A stretch of 57,994 nucleotides of DNA from Tolumonas sp. (GCA_028683735.1 JAQUHG010000001.1:1-57994), one strand, 5' to 3'; positions 37,768-47,087 are shown, numbered from the stretch's first letter. Notes: generated by a model not told the origin, from the sequence alone. Made by a program: numbers and translations.

Positions 37768-37783
37768 ATGTAACACGTTACAT
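37768..37783. promoter_or_regulatory. 16-bp palindrome, candidate operator of the sugar operon
   Basis: ATGTAAC-AC-GTTACAT, a perfect 7-bp inverted repeat, with further TGTAACA half-sites at 37752-37758, 37666-37672 and 37654-37660. No dedicated regulator gene lies in the operon. Confidence 0.5.
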
Positions 37784-37791
37784 TACACATG

Positions 37792-37807
37792 TGTGATCAG
37801 TGTCATA
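37792..37807. promoter_or_regulatory. CRP-like site
   Basis: TGTGA-N6-TCATA, matching the CRP consensus TGTGA-N6-TCACA at eight of ten specific positions, next to the palindrome at 37768. Catabolite control of the sugar importer would be expected. Confidence 0.5.
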
Positions 37808-37975
37808 ATACGTTGAATTTTATTGATCTAACCCTTGCTGATTCGATACAGCAATGAATTTTGCAATTGCAAATTGCCTGTATTAGTTGCGTTTTGCACT
37901 AAAGCCTCGAAAGAGGCCCTACATTCTGTGATATTGGTAACTATTTTCAATTGGCCTGTTATTTGCTTTCTAAAA

Positions 37976-37989
37976 TTGACTTAGATCAA
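37976..37989 (+). promoter_or_regulatory. FNR-like site upstream of the Aer-like gene
   Basis: TTGAC-TTAG-ATCAA, one mismatch from the FNR consensus TTGAT-N4-ATCAA, centred about 70 bases before the GTG start. That leaves room for a promoter with the site near -41. Confidence 0.5.
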
Positions 37990-38052
37990 TGTTTGAGAGT
38001 GTTGAATTTGATGTAAGCCCGACTGCTACATAGTTTGTTCTGGAGGCGCCAA

Positions 38053-39681
38053 GTGAAAATTAACCAACCCGTTACTCAAAAAGAAAGAACCTATTCTCAA
38101 GATCTAAACCTTATTTCTACCACTGATCTGCAAAGTAACATTACCGATGCCAATGCCAGCTTCTGTGAAATAGCCGGGTTTACTCTCGATGAATTACGCA
38201 ACAAACCTCATCACGTCGTACGCCACCCCGATATGCCCCCACAGGCATTTGCAGACATGTGGAAACACATACGCCAAGGCCAAAGCTGGATGGGTTTAGT
38301 TAAAAATCGCTGTAAAAATGGTGATCACTACTGGGTCAATGCTTTTGTTACACCGATCAGAGACAACAATGGAAACATCATTGAATATCAATCTGTTCGT
38401 GTATCACCAAGTGATGAAGAAAAAAGACGCGCGGAAAAAATTTATGCTCAGCTCAACAACAACCAAACGCCGTGGCAACTTCGCTTACCTCATTATTCAT
38501 CATCGTTCCTGATTCAATGCGTTCTCACTATTAATGCATTACTACTTAGCTGGATGGCAATATCAGGCTTTAACCCTATTCTTATGTCCTTGTGTGCATT
38601 CACCATATTGGCTGCATTGTTATTAAATAATAGACAGTCATCTCGTATTCGCAAATTAAGCCAAAGAGCACAAGAACGATTTGATAACCCATTAATGCAA
38701 TTGATTTATACCGGCAAAGTAGGATCGCTTTCAGCGATTGAGTTATCGATGCTAATGAATGAAGCGGAATTACGTGCGGTAGTTGCCAGAACTGGTGAAA
38801 CCAGTCATAACATCTTGGCTGCGGCAAATGAGGACGTAAAAAATGTAATGTCAATTAGCCGCAATCTGGAGCAGCAGCGCGCCGAAACTGAAATGGTGGC
38901 CACCGCAGTAACAGAAATGAGTAATTCCATTATCGAAGTGTCTGAAAGTGCAGAACACACTTCACAGGCCATTGATAAAGCGACTATTTTATCGAGTGAA
39001 GGTAGAGCTAGTGTTGATAGCACTATTCAGGCAGTTGTTGGTATGCATGATGAAATTAATCGTTCTCAATTAGTTATCAATGCCTTGGCCGGTGATTGCA
39101 GAGCTATCGAACACATTCTTGATGTGATCAATAACATCGCCAACCAAACTAATCTTTTAGCATTAAATGCCGCCATTGAAGCCGCCAGAGCCGGAGAGCA
39201 TGGCCGTGGTTTTGCAGTAGTCGCCGATGAGATCCGTTCACTGGCGATTAAAACGCAGACTTCAACCAATGAAATTCAGAACATGATCCATGAACTACAA
39301 GCGAGTGCGACCAAAGCAGAACAAGCGATGGAATCCGGGCGACAGTTGTCCGCTGTTTGCCAAGACAAAGCGAAAGGTACTGGTGTAGTGTTAGAAAACA
39401 TCGATGCCATGTTGCAAGAAATTGCCGCTGCGGGTTCCCAGATAGCTCAAGCCGTTCATCAACAAGCGGGCGTGACAGAAGAATTGAGTCACAACGTGTT
39501 TAATATTAAATCTTTAGCGGAAGAATCAACCAACAGCAGCCATAAAACCATGACTGGCATTAATGACCTGGCTGATCGTTTAAATGATTTAGATCGCCTG
39601 ATTATTCAATTTCAACGTAACAAAGCACCAACTTCACGGAATAATGGCTATCTAACACAAACTGCTGCGGCATCCATTTAA
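38053..39681 (+). CDS. Aer-like energy-taxis receptor (PAS-MCP), copy 1
   Basis: A 542-residue chemoreceptor without a periplasmic domain. The N-terminal PAS domain (about residues 10-115) closely follows E. coli Aer: [36 protein letters not shown] and [18 protein letters not shown]. In Aer this domain binds FAD and reports redox state. One or two hydrophobic segments near 155-200 anchor it, and the signalling domain has [20 protein letters not shown] and [16 protein letters not shown] prefer GTG 38053, with GGAGG seven bases upstream, over a TTG six codons earlier. An FNR-like site precedes it. Confidence 0.9.
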   Translation: MKINQPVTQKERTYSQDLNLISTTDLQSNITDANASFCEIAGFTLDELRNKPHHVVRHPDMPPQAFADMWKHIRQGQSWMGLVKNRCKNGDHYWVNAFVTPIRDNNGNIIEYQSVRVSPSDEEKRRAEKIYAQLNNNQTPWQLRLPHYSSSFLIQCVLTINALLLSWMAISGFNPILMSLCAFTILAALLLNNRQSSRIRKLSQRAQERFDNPLMQLIYTGKVGSLSAIELSMLMNEAELRAVVARTGETSHNILAAANEDVKNVMSISRNLEQQRAETEMVATAVTEMSNSIIEVSESAEHTSQAIDKATILSSEGRASVDSTIQAVVGMHDEINRSQLVINALAGDCRAIEHILDVINNIANQTNLLALNAAIEAARAGEHGRGFAVVADEIRSLAIKTQTSTNEIQNMIHELQASATKAEQAMESGRQLSAVCQDKAKGTGVVLENIDAMLQEIAAAGSQIAQAVHQQAGVTEELSHNVFNIKSLAEESTNSSHKTMTGINDLADRLNDLDRLIIQFQRNKAPTSRNNGYLTQTAAASI

Positions 39682-39692
39682 CTGCTTCCAAA

Positions 39693-39728
39693 TTACCCTC
39701 TGTGAAAAATTACATTCACAGAGGGTAA
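39693..39728 (+). terminator. Strong hairpin after the Aer-like gene
   Basis: A perfect 14-bp stem TTACCCTCTGTGAA/TTCACAGAGGGTAA with an 8-nt loop, 11 bases after the stop. There is no T-run, so it is either an atypical terminator or a 3'-end stabiliser. Confidence 0.5.
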
Positions 39729-39830
39729 CTTCATGTTATCTCAGTGATACACCTGTCACAGACGCCCCACATGTACTTCATGGACTATTATTAATGTAGG
39801 AAAATCAATAACGCATTGGAGTGCATTACC

Positions 39831-40739
39831 ATGAAATATTTGGTTATCGATGTCGGCGGTTCAGCCATTAAATATGCGTTAATGGATAAACAAGCCGTGA
39901 CGTTAGAAAAAGGTCAGGTACCAACACCACCCGATAGTTTTGCGGAGTTTAGTGCTGAAATTATCCATTTATACAAAAAATATCAGGATCAAATCGCAGG
40001 CATTGCCTTCAGTTTGCCTGGTGTCATAGATAGCGAACAAGGTTTCAGCATCACTGGCGGCTCACTGACCTATAACGATAAACGAAATTTTGTTGCCGAT
40101 ATTCAGCAACATTGCCCGGTGCCAATCACGATTGAAAATGATGCCAAGTGTGCAGCCTTAGCAGAAGCTTGGCAAGGCTGCCTGGTCGGTTGCAAAAATG
40201 GCGTCGTTGTTGTGTTAGGAACCGCTGTTGGCGGTGGCATCTTTCTGAATGGGCAACTGTATAAAGGGTCACATTTTGCTGCGGGCGAACTCAGTTTTTT
40301 ACTCACCGATAGCTGGCATGCGAAAGGTGAGCCTTACCATTATTGGGGGCATGACGGTGGCAGCCGCGGCTTATGCCGTGCAGTTGAACACATCAAGCGT
40401 CTGCCGCCAAAAAGTGTGAATGGACAGCAAGTATTTGAATGGGCAAATGAGGGTGATGAGGACGTTTGTGAAGCACTGGACGCCTACACCTATCGTCTCG
40501 CTATGCAATTCTTCAACTTACAATCGTTGTTTGACCCAGATGTTATTGCCATTGGCGGCGGCATCAGCGCACAACCGCTGCTCTTGCAATATATTCAACA
40601 AAACTTAGTTTATCTCGAACAACACCTGCCAATGCACCTGACAATTCCTAAGGTCGTACGCTGTCATTTTATGAACGATGCCAATCTGGTCGGTGCGCTA
40701 CATCATCATTTGCAGATGACAGAGACACCCGTGCCTTAA
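39831..40739 (+). CDS. ROK-family sugar kinase
   Basis: A 302-residue cytoplasmic kinase. The phosphate-binding motif is VIDVGGSAIKYALMD, a second motif is IAFSLPGVID, and the sugar-binding/catalytic segment is IENDAKCAALAEAWQG with VVVLGTAVGGGIFLNG. The ROK zinc motif (CxCGxxGC) is absent: its place reads HYWGHDGGSRGLCRAVE. This resembles the beta-glucoside kinase (BglK) branch rather than glucokinase/NanK types. I start at ATG 39831 with GGAG nine bases upstream. The substrate may be a glucoside or a free hexose; it is not fixed by context. Confidence 0.87.
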   Translation: MKYLVIDVGGSAIKYALMDKQAVTLEKGQVPTPPDSFAEFSAEIIHLYKKYQDQIAGIAFSLPGVIDSEQGFSITGGSLTYNDKRNFVADIQQHCPVPITIENDAKCAALAEAWQGCLVGCKNGVVVVLGTAVGGGIFLNGQLYKGSHFAAGELSFLLTDSWHAKGEPYHYWGHDGGSRGLCRAVEHIKRLPPKSVNGQQVFEWANEGDEDVCEALDAYTYRLAMQFFNLQSLFDPDVIAIGGGISAQPLLLQYIQQNLVYLEQHLPMHLTIPKVVRCHFMNDANLVGALHHHLQMTETPVP

Positions 40740-40759
40740 AAGGCCATAAACCTCTCATC

Positions 40760-40786
40760 AGCCCTCTTGCTTAAAGAGGGCTTTAT
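40760..40786 (+). terminator. Terminator after the ROK kinase gene
   Basis: Stem AGCCCTCTT (40760-40768) with AAGAGGGCT (40774-40782), loop GCTTA, followed by TTAT. It abuts the stop codon of the convergent rmuC. Confidence 0.75.
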
Positions 40787-42132
40787 CCCTCACCTACCTC
40801 TAATTGCGCCAGTTCGACCAATTCATCCGGTAGTTCTTTTTGCACTGAAACACCAAGATCTTTAAATTCGGCTGCTTGTTTGATCAAATTGCCTTTACCG
40901 GAATAGAGCTGTGAGAAGGCTTTTTCATAGCTGCCTTTGGCTTTATCGAGCTGTTTACCCACTTCCTGCATGCTGGTCAGGAAATTATTCAATTTGCTGT
41001 AAAAGCGCTCTGCCCGATTCGCCAACTCCGCGGTATGTTTGTTCTGATCTTCAAACCGCCACAGTTGGCGCACAATATTCAGGCTGGTCAACAACGTGGT
41101 AGGTGTTGCCACCAGCACATTGCGCTCAATTGCGCGCTGATAAAGCGTGTTATCAAAGCGCAAGGCCTCCACGTACGCTGATTCAATCGGGATAAACATG
41201 ATCACCACCTCCGGTGAATTCAACCCAGGCAATTTGTAATAATCACGGTCAGCCAATTCATTGATCCGCGCACTCACTGCTTGTGCGTGTTCCGCTAAGG
41301 CTTGCTGACGCTCCAGATCATGTTCCGCATTCACATAACGGGTATACGCAGCCAGCGATGTTTTAGCATCAATAATCAGGTGTTTCTGTTGCGGTAAATA
41401 AACGATGGCATCGGGACGTTGCCGCCCATCGACAGTAGAAAAGCTGACTTCCCGCTTATAATCGATGCCTAAACGTAAACCGGAATTATCCAGCACATTC
41501 TCCAGCATCAGCTCGCCCCAATTACCCTGCACTTTTTTCTGCCCTTGCAATGCATTGGTTAGCTTATCGGCTTGATCGGTAATTTGGCGATTCAGGTTTT
41601 GCAGATTAATCAGCTCGGCCCGCAGTTCACTGCGTTGTTTCAGCTCTTCAACATGAATGCTTTCAACTTTTTGCCGGAACCCCTGCATCTCGGTTTGTAC
41701 CGGTTTGAGCAGGTGATAAATACTTTCCTGATTCAGCTCTTTGAATGCTTTGCCTTTACGATCCAAAATCTCATTAGCCAGATTTTCAAACTCGGTTTTC
41801 AGCATTTCACGGCTATTCGACAATTGGCGCAGTTGTTCATTGAAATGCAGCTGTTTCTCATTGAGCGATGTGCGAAGTTCTGTGTGCTGTCGTAACAATT
41901 CCGTGTGTTTAAGCTGGAGCTGATTCAACTCAAGATTTCGTTGCCCAAGCAGCTGTTCACGTTCTTCGATACGTTCCAGCAATAACTCGCGTTCTGTTTC
42001 CAAACGCCCCATCTGCACATTTTGGTTAGCGATGATTTTTTGTGAACGGACATAAGATAAAAACCAGCCCGCGGTGCTAGCCAGCAAAACAGCCAGCACG
42101 AATACTGGTAAGCCGAAAACCATCTCTGTCAT
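40783..42132 (-). CDS. rmuC: DNA recombination/anti-recombination protein RmuC
   Basis: A 449-residue protein of the RmuC family. One N-terminal membrane helix (about residues 8-26) is followed by a coiled coil (about 30-190, rich in Glu, Gln and Leu) and the nuclease-like RmuC domain with GNWGELMLENVLDNSGLR, RPDAIVYLPQQKHLIIDAK, SPEVVIMFIPIESAYVEAL and VLVATPTTLLTSLNIVRQLW. In E. coli, RmuC limits rearrangements at inverted repeats. Monocistronic and convergent with the ROK gene. Confidence 0.94.
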   Translation of the reverse strand: MTEMVFGLPVFVLAVLLASTAGWFLSYVRSQKIIANQNVQMGRLETERELLLERIEEREQLLGQRNLELNQLQLKHTELLRQHTELRTSLNEKQLHFNEQLRQLSNSREMLKTEFENLANEILDRKGKAFKELNQESIYHLLKPVQTEMQGFRQKVESIHVEELKQRSELRAELINLQNLNRQITDQADKLTNALQGQKKVQGNWGELMLENVLDNSGLRLGIDYKREVSFSTVDGRQRPDAIVYLPQQKHLIIDAKTSLAAYTRYVNAEHDLERQQALAEHAQAVSARINELADRDYYKLPGLNSPEVVIMFIPIESAYVEALRFDNTLYQRAIERNVLVATPTTLLTSLNIVRQLWRFEDQNKHTAELANRAERFYSKLNNFLTSMQEVGKQLDKAKGSYEKAFSQLYSGKGNLIKQAAEFKDLGVSVQKELPDELVELAQLEVGEG

Positions 42133-42235
42133 TGTTATTCCTGTTTTATTAACTGCTTGCAGGCGGCATTATTAAGAATTGAGCATGATAAATCACGTAT
42201 TGATGCTTAGATTTATTGTGATTGTGAAAATTAAT

Positions 42236-43207
42236 CTATTTCTTAAACAGATGATAGAACTTACGATCTTGTTTAAACATATGACCTTTAACCAAATCAT
42301 CAATGATGAAATCGATCAATTCACCCATCGACATTTGTCTGTGGATCGCGGCCAGATGCAAAACATGAGCGCGCTGTACAAGCTCTTGATGCAATCGGGC
42401 GTGCTCATCCAGATCGTCGTATCGAAGCCCAGCAAGGATCTGCAATGAAAAATGAGGAGGTAAGAGCCCCAATTCAGCATAGGTGTCGGCAATATGTTGC
42501 CACCGTTCAGCATACATATAGCCCAGTTCGATATTGTCATGGCCTAATAACGGGGCCATGTTTTTAGCTTCATAGAGCAAATGCGCTTTGTCGTCGCGAT
42601 ACCCATAATGAGAGATAATGACATCGGCGATTTCATCCGGGTGTTGCATCGCATAAATCCAGCCTTTGATACTGGCTGCGCGAAAAGCCTTTACACGATC
42701 AGTACGTCTGTATTTCTTGTTCTGTAGTAAATAAATTATCCCCGTAAAAATCGATTTTAATTGCCCTGTTGCCACCCCCTCTTTCTTTAAATAAGCCATT
42801 AATTCATCGGCATGGGGTTCCAGCATAATTCTTTTGCCAGAAAGATCATGAACCGACGAAATACCGGCATCAGCACGCGCAATAAAAACCTGCGGGGAAT
42901 GCTGAAACATAGCCGCCAGAGCAACAATGGGTTTCCCTTGCTGTCGCGCAAATAACAATGAGTTGTTACCAACACCATATTGTGCTCGGCCAGAAATGAC
43001 TTCATTAACGACTTCCATGCCCGGCTTGGAGTCCATAATGCTGACATCAAGACCAGCATCACGGTAGTAACCTGTCATTTTGGCGGCATAATAACCAGCA
43101 AATTGGAATTGATGAAACCACCTTAGTTGTAAGGTGATTTTTTCCAGCGGAGCAGCCTCTGTCGAGAGTGACAGAGTCAAACACAAGAAGGCAAACAGGA
43201 GATACAT
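42236..43207 (-). pseudogene. NMT1/THI5-like periplasmic binding protein with internal deletion and compensating frameshifts
   Basis: The reading frame is open for 323 codons, but the protein is damaged. Residues 1-140 match an NMT1/THI5-like domain with a signal peptide (LQLRWFHQFQFAGYYAAK, LSGKRIMLEPHADELMAYLK). The family's middle part is missing. Just after it, bases 42755 down to about 42702 encode the canonical IDFYGDNLFTTEQEIQT in the +1 frame, not the open one. The original frame resumes at RVKAFRAASIKGWIYAMQHP. Loss of two bases near 42701 would explain the return. Such domains usually front a GGDEF protein, kinase or thiamine-precursor importer; none is adjacent. Probably non-functional. 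Confidence 0.8.
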
Positions 43208-43215
43208 ATATAAGA

Positions 43216-43238
43216 GGGAGGTCTTGAAACAGACCTCC
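43216..43238. other. Hairpin upstream of the NMT1-like gene
   Basis: GGAGGTC (43217-43223) and GACCTCC (43232-43238) around TTGAAACA, directly before the ATG at 43207, which has no recognisable ribosome site. Confidence 0.5.
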
Positions 43239-43299
43239 GCGGCGAATTCAGGCTACATTAATGAATGATAAGAATGTTTAATCAATTTGGGGCGCAGTT

Positions 43300-43480
43300 A
43301 TGCCTATATTTGATTCTGACCTGCGTGTATTTTTCGCAGCTGAACGCACATTGCTTGCATGGCTACGAACAGGATTAACCATCATCACACTTGGTTTTGT
43401 TATTGCGCTGTTGCTCTCTTTTTGGGGTTAGCTTTCTTGGTATAGGTTTAGCGGGTTATCTTTTACTAACGCAACCTTAA
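43300..43480 (+). pseudogene. Frameshifted DUF202 small membrane protein
   Basis: Bases 43300-43431 encode MPIFDSDLRVFFAAERTLLA, then WLRTGLTIITLGFVI, the conserved start of DUF202 (YidH-type) proteins, but a TAG ends it after 43 residues. In another frame the second membrane helix continues as GVSFLGIGLAGYLLLTQP to a TAA at 43478-43480. The switch lies near the CTCTTTTT tract at 43415-43423. The loop between the helices also looks shortened. So the gene is an indel-disrupted remnant unless the short form is functional. Confidence 0.75.
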
Positions 43481-43487
43481 ATTAAAA

Positions 43488-43536
43488 AAAAGCGCTTGAG
43501 TTAATCTTGTAAATGCATTGATACAAGCGCTTTATT
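43488..43536. terminator. Long-loop terminator between DUF202 remnant and GH43 gene
   Basis: Stem AAAGCGCTTG (43489-43498) with CAAGCGCTTT (43524-43533), 25-nt loop, with A and T runs outside on both sides. Usable by the GH43 operon on the minus strand. Confidence 0.7.
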
Positions 43537-43568
43537 TTAGTTTTTATTAAAAATTAAACATATTTAAT

Positions 43569-44522
43569 CTAAACATTACATATCTGCGGTTCGCCAAATA
43601 GCGGAAAACCTTCTTCATTCCAGGTAAAACGCTGGATACATGTATGGCGATTAGGATCCCACAATGGGTCGCCTTCAATTTCCGTATAATTGCGGGCATG
43701 GTAAACCAATAAATCTTGTTTCCCATCTTTGGTTTGAGTGAAACTATTATGGCCAGGGCCAAAAATACGTTTTTCCCACGAGGTTTTAAATACCGGCTGT
43801 GGGCTTTTATGCCAGCAATTTGGATCTAATAGATCGTCATTTTGATCAATATAAAGTAACCCCATGCAATAATTTTCATCGGTCGCACTGGCGGAATAAC
43901 TGACAAAAATACGACCATGACGTTTGATAACTGAAGGGCCTTCATTGACCCAAAAACCGCGAGTTTCCCAATCCAGTTCCGGTTTGCTGATCAGCGCCGG
44001 TTGAGAAAGCAATTCCGTCGGGCTTTTCATTTCTGCAATATAGAGGCTGGAGTTTCCCCGAACATCCGGATGTTTCTGTGCCCAGAGATAATATAGTTTG
44101 TCGTTATGCGTAAACGTGGTGGCATCGAGACAAAAGGCATCAATGCCGGTTTCAACCTGACCGAGAAACTGCCACGCACCATCCAGCGGATTCTCACTGG
44201 CATTACCAATCACATACATCCGGTGCTGAAATGCATCGTCTTTTATTTCCCGGCTTGGTGCGGCGGCAAAATAGATAAACCATTGGTTATTTATAAAATG
44301 TAATTCCGGTGCCCAAATCAGATCGCTATAAGGGCCACTATCAGGTTTGTGCCATGCGGTAATAATCGCACTGGTTGTTTTTAATTCATTGAGTTCACGT
44401 GCTCTGCGTAATTCGATGCGATCATATTCCGGCACCGAGGCGGTAAAATAATAGTAACCGTCCGTATGTAAATAAATATGTGGATCGGCTCGTTGTTCAA
44501 TAACTGGGTTCATAATTTTCAT
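43569..44522 (-). CDS. GH43-family arabinosidase
   Basis: About 317 residues, a single five-bladed beta-propeller without a signal peptide, so cytoplasmic. The catalytic triad candidates are Asp13 in RADPHIYLH (base), the Asp in CLDATTF (pKa modulator) and the Glu in WVNEGPSV (acid). I start at 44522, where GGAG lies eight bases upstream. GH43 enzymes of this type release arabinose from alpha-1,5-arabino-oligosaccharides; together with the GH51 enzyme and importer of the same cluster this is the likely role. Xylosidase activity is the alternative. Confidence 0.85.
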   Translation of the reverse strand: MKIMNPVIEQRADPHIYLHTDGYYYFTASVPEYDRIELRRARELNELKTTSAIITAWHKPDSGPYSDLIWAPELHFINNQWFIYFAAAPSREIKDDAFQHRMYVIGNASENPLDGAWQFLGQVETGIDAFCLDATTFTHNDKLYYLWAQKHPDVRGNSSLYIAEMKSPTELLSQPALISKPELDWETRGFWVNEGPSVIKRHGRIFVSYSASATDENYCMGLLYIDQNDDLLDPNCWHKSPQPVFKTSWEKRIFGPGHNSFTQTKDGKQDLLVYHARNYTEIEGDPLWDPNRHTCIQRFTWNEEGFPLFGEPQICNV

Positions 44523-44692
44523 TTTCATAGCTCCATTGCCTAAAACAAAAATAAAACAGATGAAATCCATTTAAATAGGAATAACTAAAAATCTTATATG
44601 GTCTAAATCTGATTTTTGAATGCAGAAACCCATCACCCATATAGGTGCATAAAATAAGTTTCTGTATTAAAAAACAGTGCTGAATTTAATGC

Positions 44693-45691
44693 CTAGGTTG
44701 ATTCCCGAACATACAATTCGCCTTCAATTTTGATCAGTGGCAACGCCTCTTCCATCGGCACTTTGCAGATCAACTCCACCGCCTTTCTGCCCATCTCATC
44801 GTAAGGTAAATCGATAGAGCTCAGGCTTGGTGTTAACTCGCTGGCCAGTAGCTGGTTGTCATAACCCATCACCGCAATATCATTGGGAATGGTTAAGCCT
44901 TTTTTCGCGATAGCCTGATAACAGCCAACAGCCATCAGGTCACTGGCGCAGAAAATGGCATCTGGCCGAGGCGTTAATTCCAATAATTTCAGCGTTTCCA
45001 GATAACTTTGTTTCACCGACCAGTTCCCTTCTACGATCCAATCTGGATGAGAAGGAATATCGGCATTTACCAACGCCTGTTGATAGCCTTTCTGGCGCTG
45101 GATCGACGATTCAGACCAGCTTTCACCGGTGATCATGGCGATATAATGGTAATTCTGCGAAATCAGATAATTAGTGGCGCGATAGCCACCGAGAAAATCG
45201 GCGGCAACCACCGCAGGGATCTCGCTTGGCGTCTCACAGAAACAGTTCAGCATCACGGTTGGGATCGCCGGCGCTCCCGCCAAAGGAGATATCGACTTCG
45301 GTGTATTGGAAGCAAATATCATCCCCTGATAATTACCCTCTTCTATCTCTGAATAGATTGCCTGCTTCATCTCTTCGTCTTCTTCAAAGTCGAAAACGAC
45401 CAGAAGATTATCCAATTCCCAAGATCTGGTTTTAGCTGCGGAAATAGCATTGATAAAAGGGTCATGCATATTCAGGCTGTTCACCACCAAGGCAATACGA
45501 GGGTGCGTATTGCTGTGGCGAATCGTCTGTTTAAGTGCGTAGCCCAATTCTTTGGCCTTATTCAGCACCTTAATGCGTGTTGCATCTGATACTTTAATGC
45601 TATCAGAGCCATTTAATATGGCAGATACCGTAGGCTGAGACACCCCAACCGCAGTCGCTATATCACCCATTGTTACTTTCTTTTTACGCAT
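44693..45691 (-). CDS. LacI/GalR-family transcription regulator of the arabinan cluster
   Basis: A 332-residue regulator. The N-terminal helix-turn-helix is TMGDIATAVGVSQPTVSAIL with hinge residues following, then a periplasmic-binding-protein-like sensor domain (about 62-330), including FCASDLMAVGCYQAIAKKG and IAVMGYDNQLLASELTPSLS. It is embedded between the binding-protein gene and the GH43 gene on the same strand, so it probably controls the cluster in response to arabinose or a short oligosaccharide. Confidence 0.92.
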   Translation of the reverse strand: MRKKKVTMGDIATAVGVSQPTVSAILNGSDSIKVSDATRIKVLNKAKELGYALKQTIRHSNTHPRIALVVNSLNMHDPFINAISAAKTRSWELDNLLVVFDFEEDEEMKQAIYSEIEEGNYQGMIFASNTPKSISPLAGAPAIPTVMLNCFCETPSEIPAVVAADFLGGYRATNYLISQNYHYIAMITGESWSESSIQRQKGYQQALVNADIPSHPDWIVEGNWSVKQSYLETLKLLELTPRPDAIFCASDLMAVGCYQAIAKKGLTIPNDIAVMGYDNQLLASELTPSLSSIDLPYDEMGRKAVELICKVPMEEALPLIKIEGELYVREST

Positions 45692-45773
45692 TGTTTGCCT
45701 ATCTATTTCTACAGCTAAAATTCGATTCAGAGTTCAGTTCAAACGACGCTGACTCAGACAACCCATCTTCTTA

Positions 45774-47087
45774 TTACAGATTCGCCAGCATCTCGTTAAC
45801 CCGCGACTCTGCATCAGCTAATGCTGAATCAACATCTTTAGCGCCAGTAATGGCTGCTGCCAGTTCTTCACCAATGATGTCTTGAATAGCAAACTGTCGT
45901 TCAACATTACTTGGTAAACCAGTGCCTATCTTGGTTACTTCCATCAAATTAAGACGCTGTGGCATGGCCTTAAATTCTGGTTTATCCAACACGGCTTTGA
46001 CACTTGGTAAATGACCAGTGCGCGACCACTGATAGTCGTTATCGGCCATAAATTTGTAGAACGCTGCAATGGCTGCTAATTCGTCTTTACTGTGTTCTTT
46101 GTTTGGCATTACCCATGAATGACCATCAACATATGTCGCCGCTTTCGCACCGAACAGTTGTGGATATGGATAAGCTGCATAACTGTTATAGAGTGCACTT
46201 TTCGCTTTATGCGATTCTGCGTCATAGGTGCCGAGCAACCAGTTACCATTCAGTAATATACCGCCTTCCCCATTGGAAAATGCAGAAACTGTGGCAGGGT
46301 AATCCATATTTTTGGTGGTCAAACCTTCGTCATAAATTTGTTTGAACAAGCTTACAATATTTTTAGCTGCCGGCGTATTCAGTTGAATATGCGTTGGATC
46401 TTTAAATATCTCTGCCCCCTGCTGGAACATGTAGGTATAAAACAGGCGCGCATACGCTGCGGTTTCATTAGACAAAATCTGCACGAAATAAGGTTTGCCG
46501 GTCGCCTTTTTAAACTGGCGCGCTTCTTTCAATAATTCTTCTGCGCTATGCGGCAATATCGGTTTACCTGATGCATCCATCAAACCGGCCTGTTTCATTA
46601 ACTTGGTATTGATGTGATACAGCATTGTCCATGTATCCATCGGCAATCCATAGACCTTATCGTTACGAACGACACCTTTCAGTGCCGTCGGGGTAAATTG
46701 AGCCGTGTCTACTTTTTCAGATGCCAGCAGTTCGTCGATCGGCAATATCAAGTTATGTGACTGATAATCAGCAATCACCGAATTATGCATAGTTACCAGA
46801 TCAGGCGGTGTTTTCGAGGCCATTTGCGCAGTAAGCTGATCATAACCCGGCCACTCAACCGTGGACACGGTGACATGGATATTCGGATGTTCTGCACTGA
46901 ACTTATTGATCAATGTTGTCATGATGCCACATTCACCTTCGGCGGCACCGACATCGACACTTTTGCCATATTCCGCATCGCAAGCACCAAAGAAGCGCTG
47001 CAGATGTAAGTTAGTGGCAGCAAAGGCACTAGTAGTAGTGAGTAACGAAGCTAATGTAATGCTGACAAAAACACGTGAGTATTTCAT
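45774..47087 (-). CDS. Periplasmic arabino-oligosaccharide-binding protein, CUT1 family
   Basis: A 437-residue family-1 binding protein with a signal peptide (SITLASLLTTTSAFA, cleavage before ATN). Mature features are TLINKFSAEHPNIHVTVSTV, ASKTPPDLVTMHN, YGLPMDTWTMLYHINTKLMK and FSNGEGGILLNGNWLLGTYD. Substrate is inferred from clustering with GH51 and GH43. AAGGA lies before the ATG. A small hairpin, AACGAGA/TCTCGTT (47104-47121), sits just upstream and may stabilise this mRNA segment for higher output. Confidence 0.9.
   Translation of the reverse strand: MKYSRVFVSITLASLLTTTSAFAATNLHLQRFFGACDAEYGKSVDVGAAEGECGIMTTLINKFSAEHPNIHVTVSTVEWPGYDQLTAQMASKTPPDLVTMHNSVIADYQSHNLILPIDELLASEKVDTAQFTPTALKGVVRNDKVYGLPMDTWTMLYHINTKLMKQAGLMDASGKPILPHSAEELLKEARQFKKATGKPYFVQILSNETAAYARLFYTYMFQQGAEIFKDPTHIQLNTPAAKNIVSLFKQIYDEGLTTKNMDYPATVSAFSNGEGGILLNGNWLLGTYDAESHKAKSALYNSYAAYPYPQLFGAKAATYVDGHSWVMPNKEHSKDELAAIAAFYKFMADNDYQWSRTGHLPSVKAVLDKPEFKAMPQRLNLMEVTKIGTGLPSNVERQFAIQDIIGEELAAAITGAKDVDSALADAESRVNEMLANL

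Larger units (their letters stand above)
37576..38052. other. 477-bp divergent regulatory region between sugar operon and Aer-like gene
   Basis: No gene found. It holds four TGTAACA heptamers (37654, 37666, 37752, 37769), one of them part of a 16-bp palindrome; a CRP-like site; a short GCCTC-GAAA-GAGGC hairpin near 37904-37917; and an FNR-like site near the right end. The left part should control the sugar operon on the minus strand and the right part the receptor gene on the plus strand. Confidence 0.6.

Noticed and set aside
44623..44664. CAGAAAC...GTTTCTG stem between the LacI-type and GH43 genes
   Set aside because: Long, AU-rich loop and no U-run; too weak to assign as terminator or operator.
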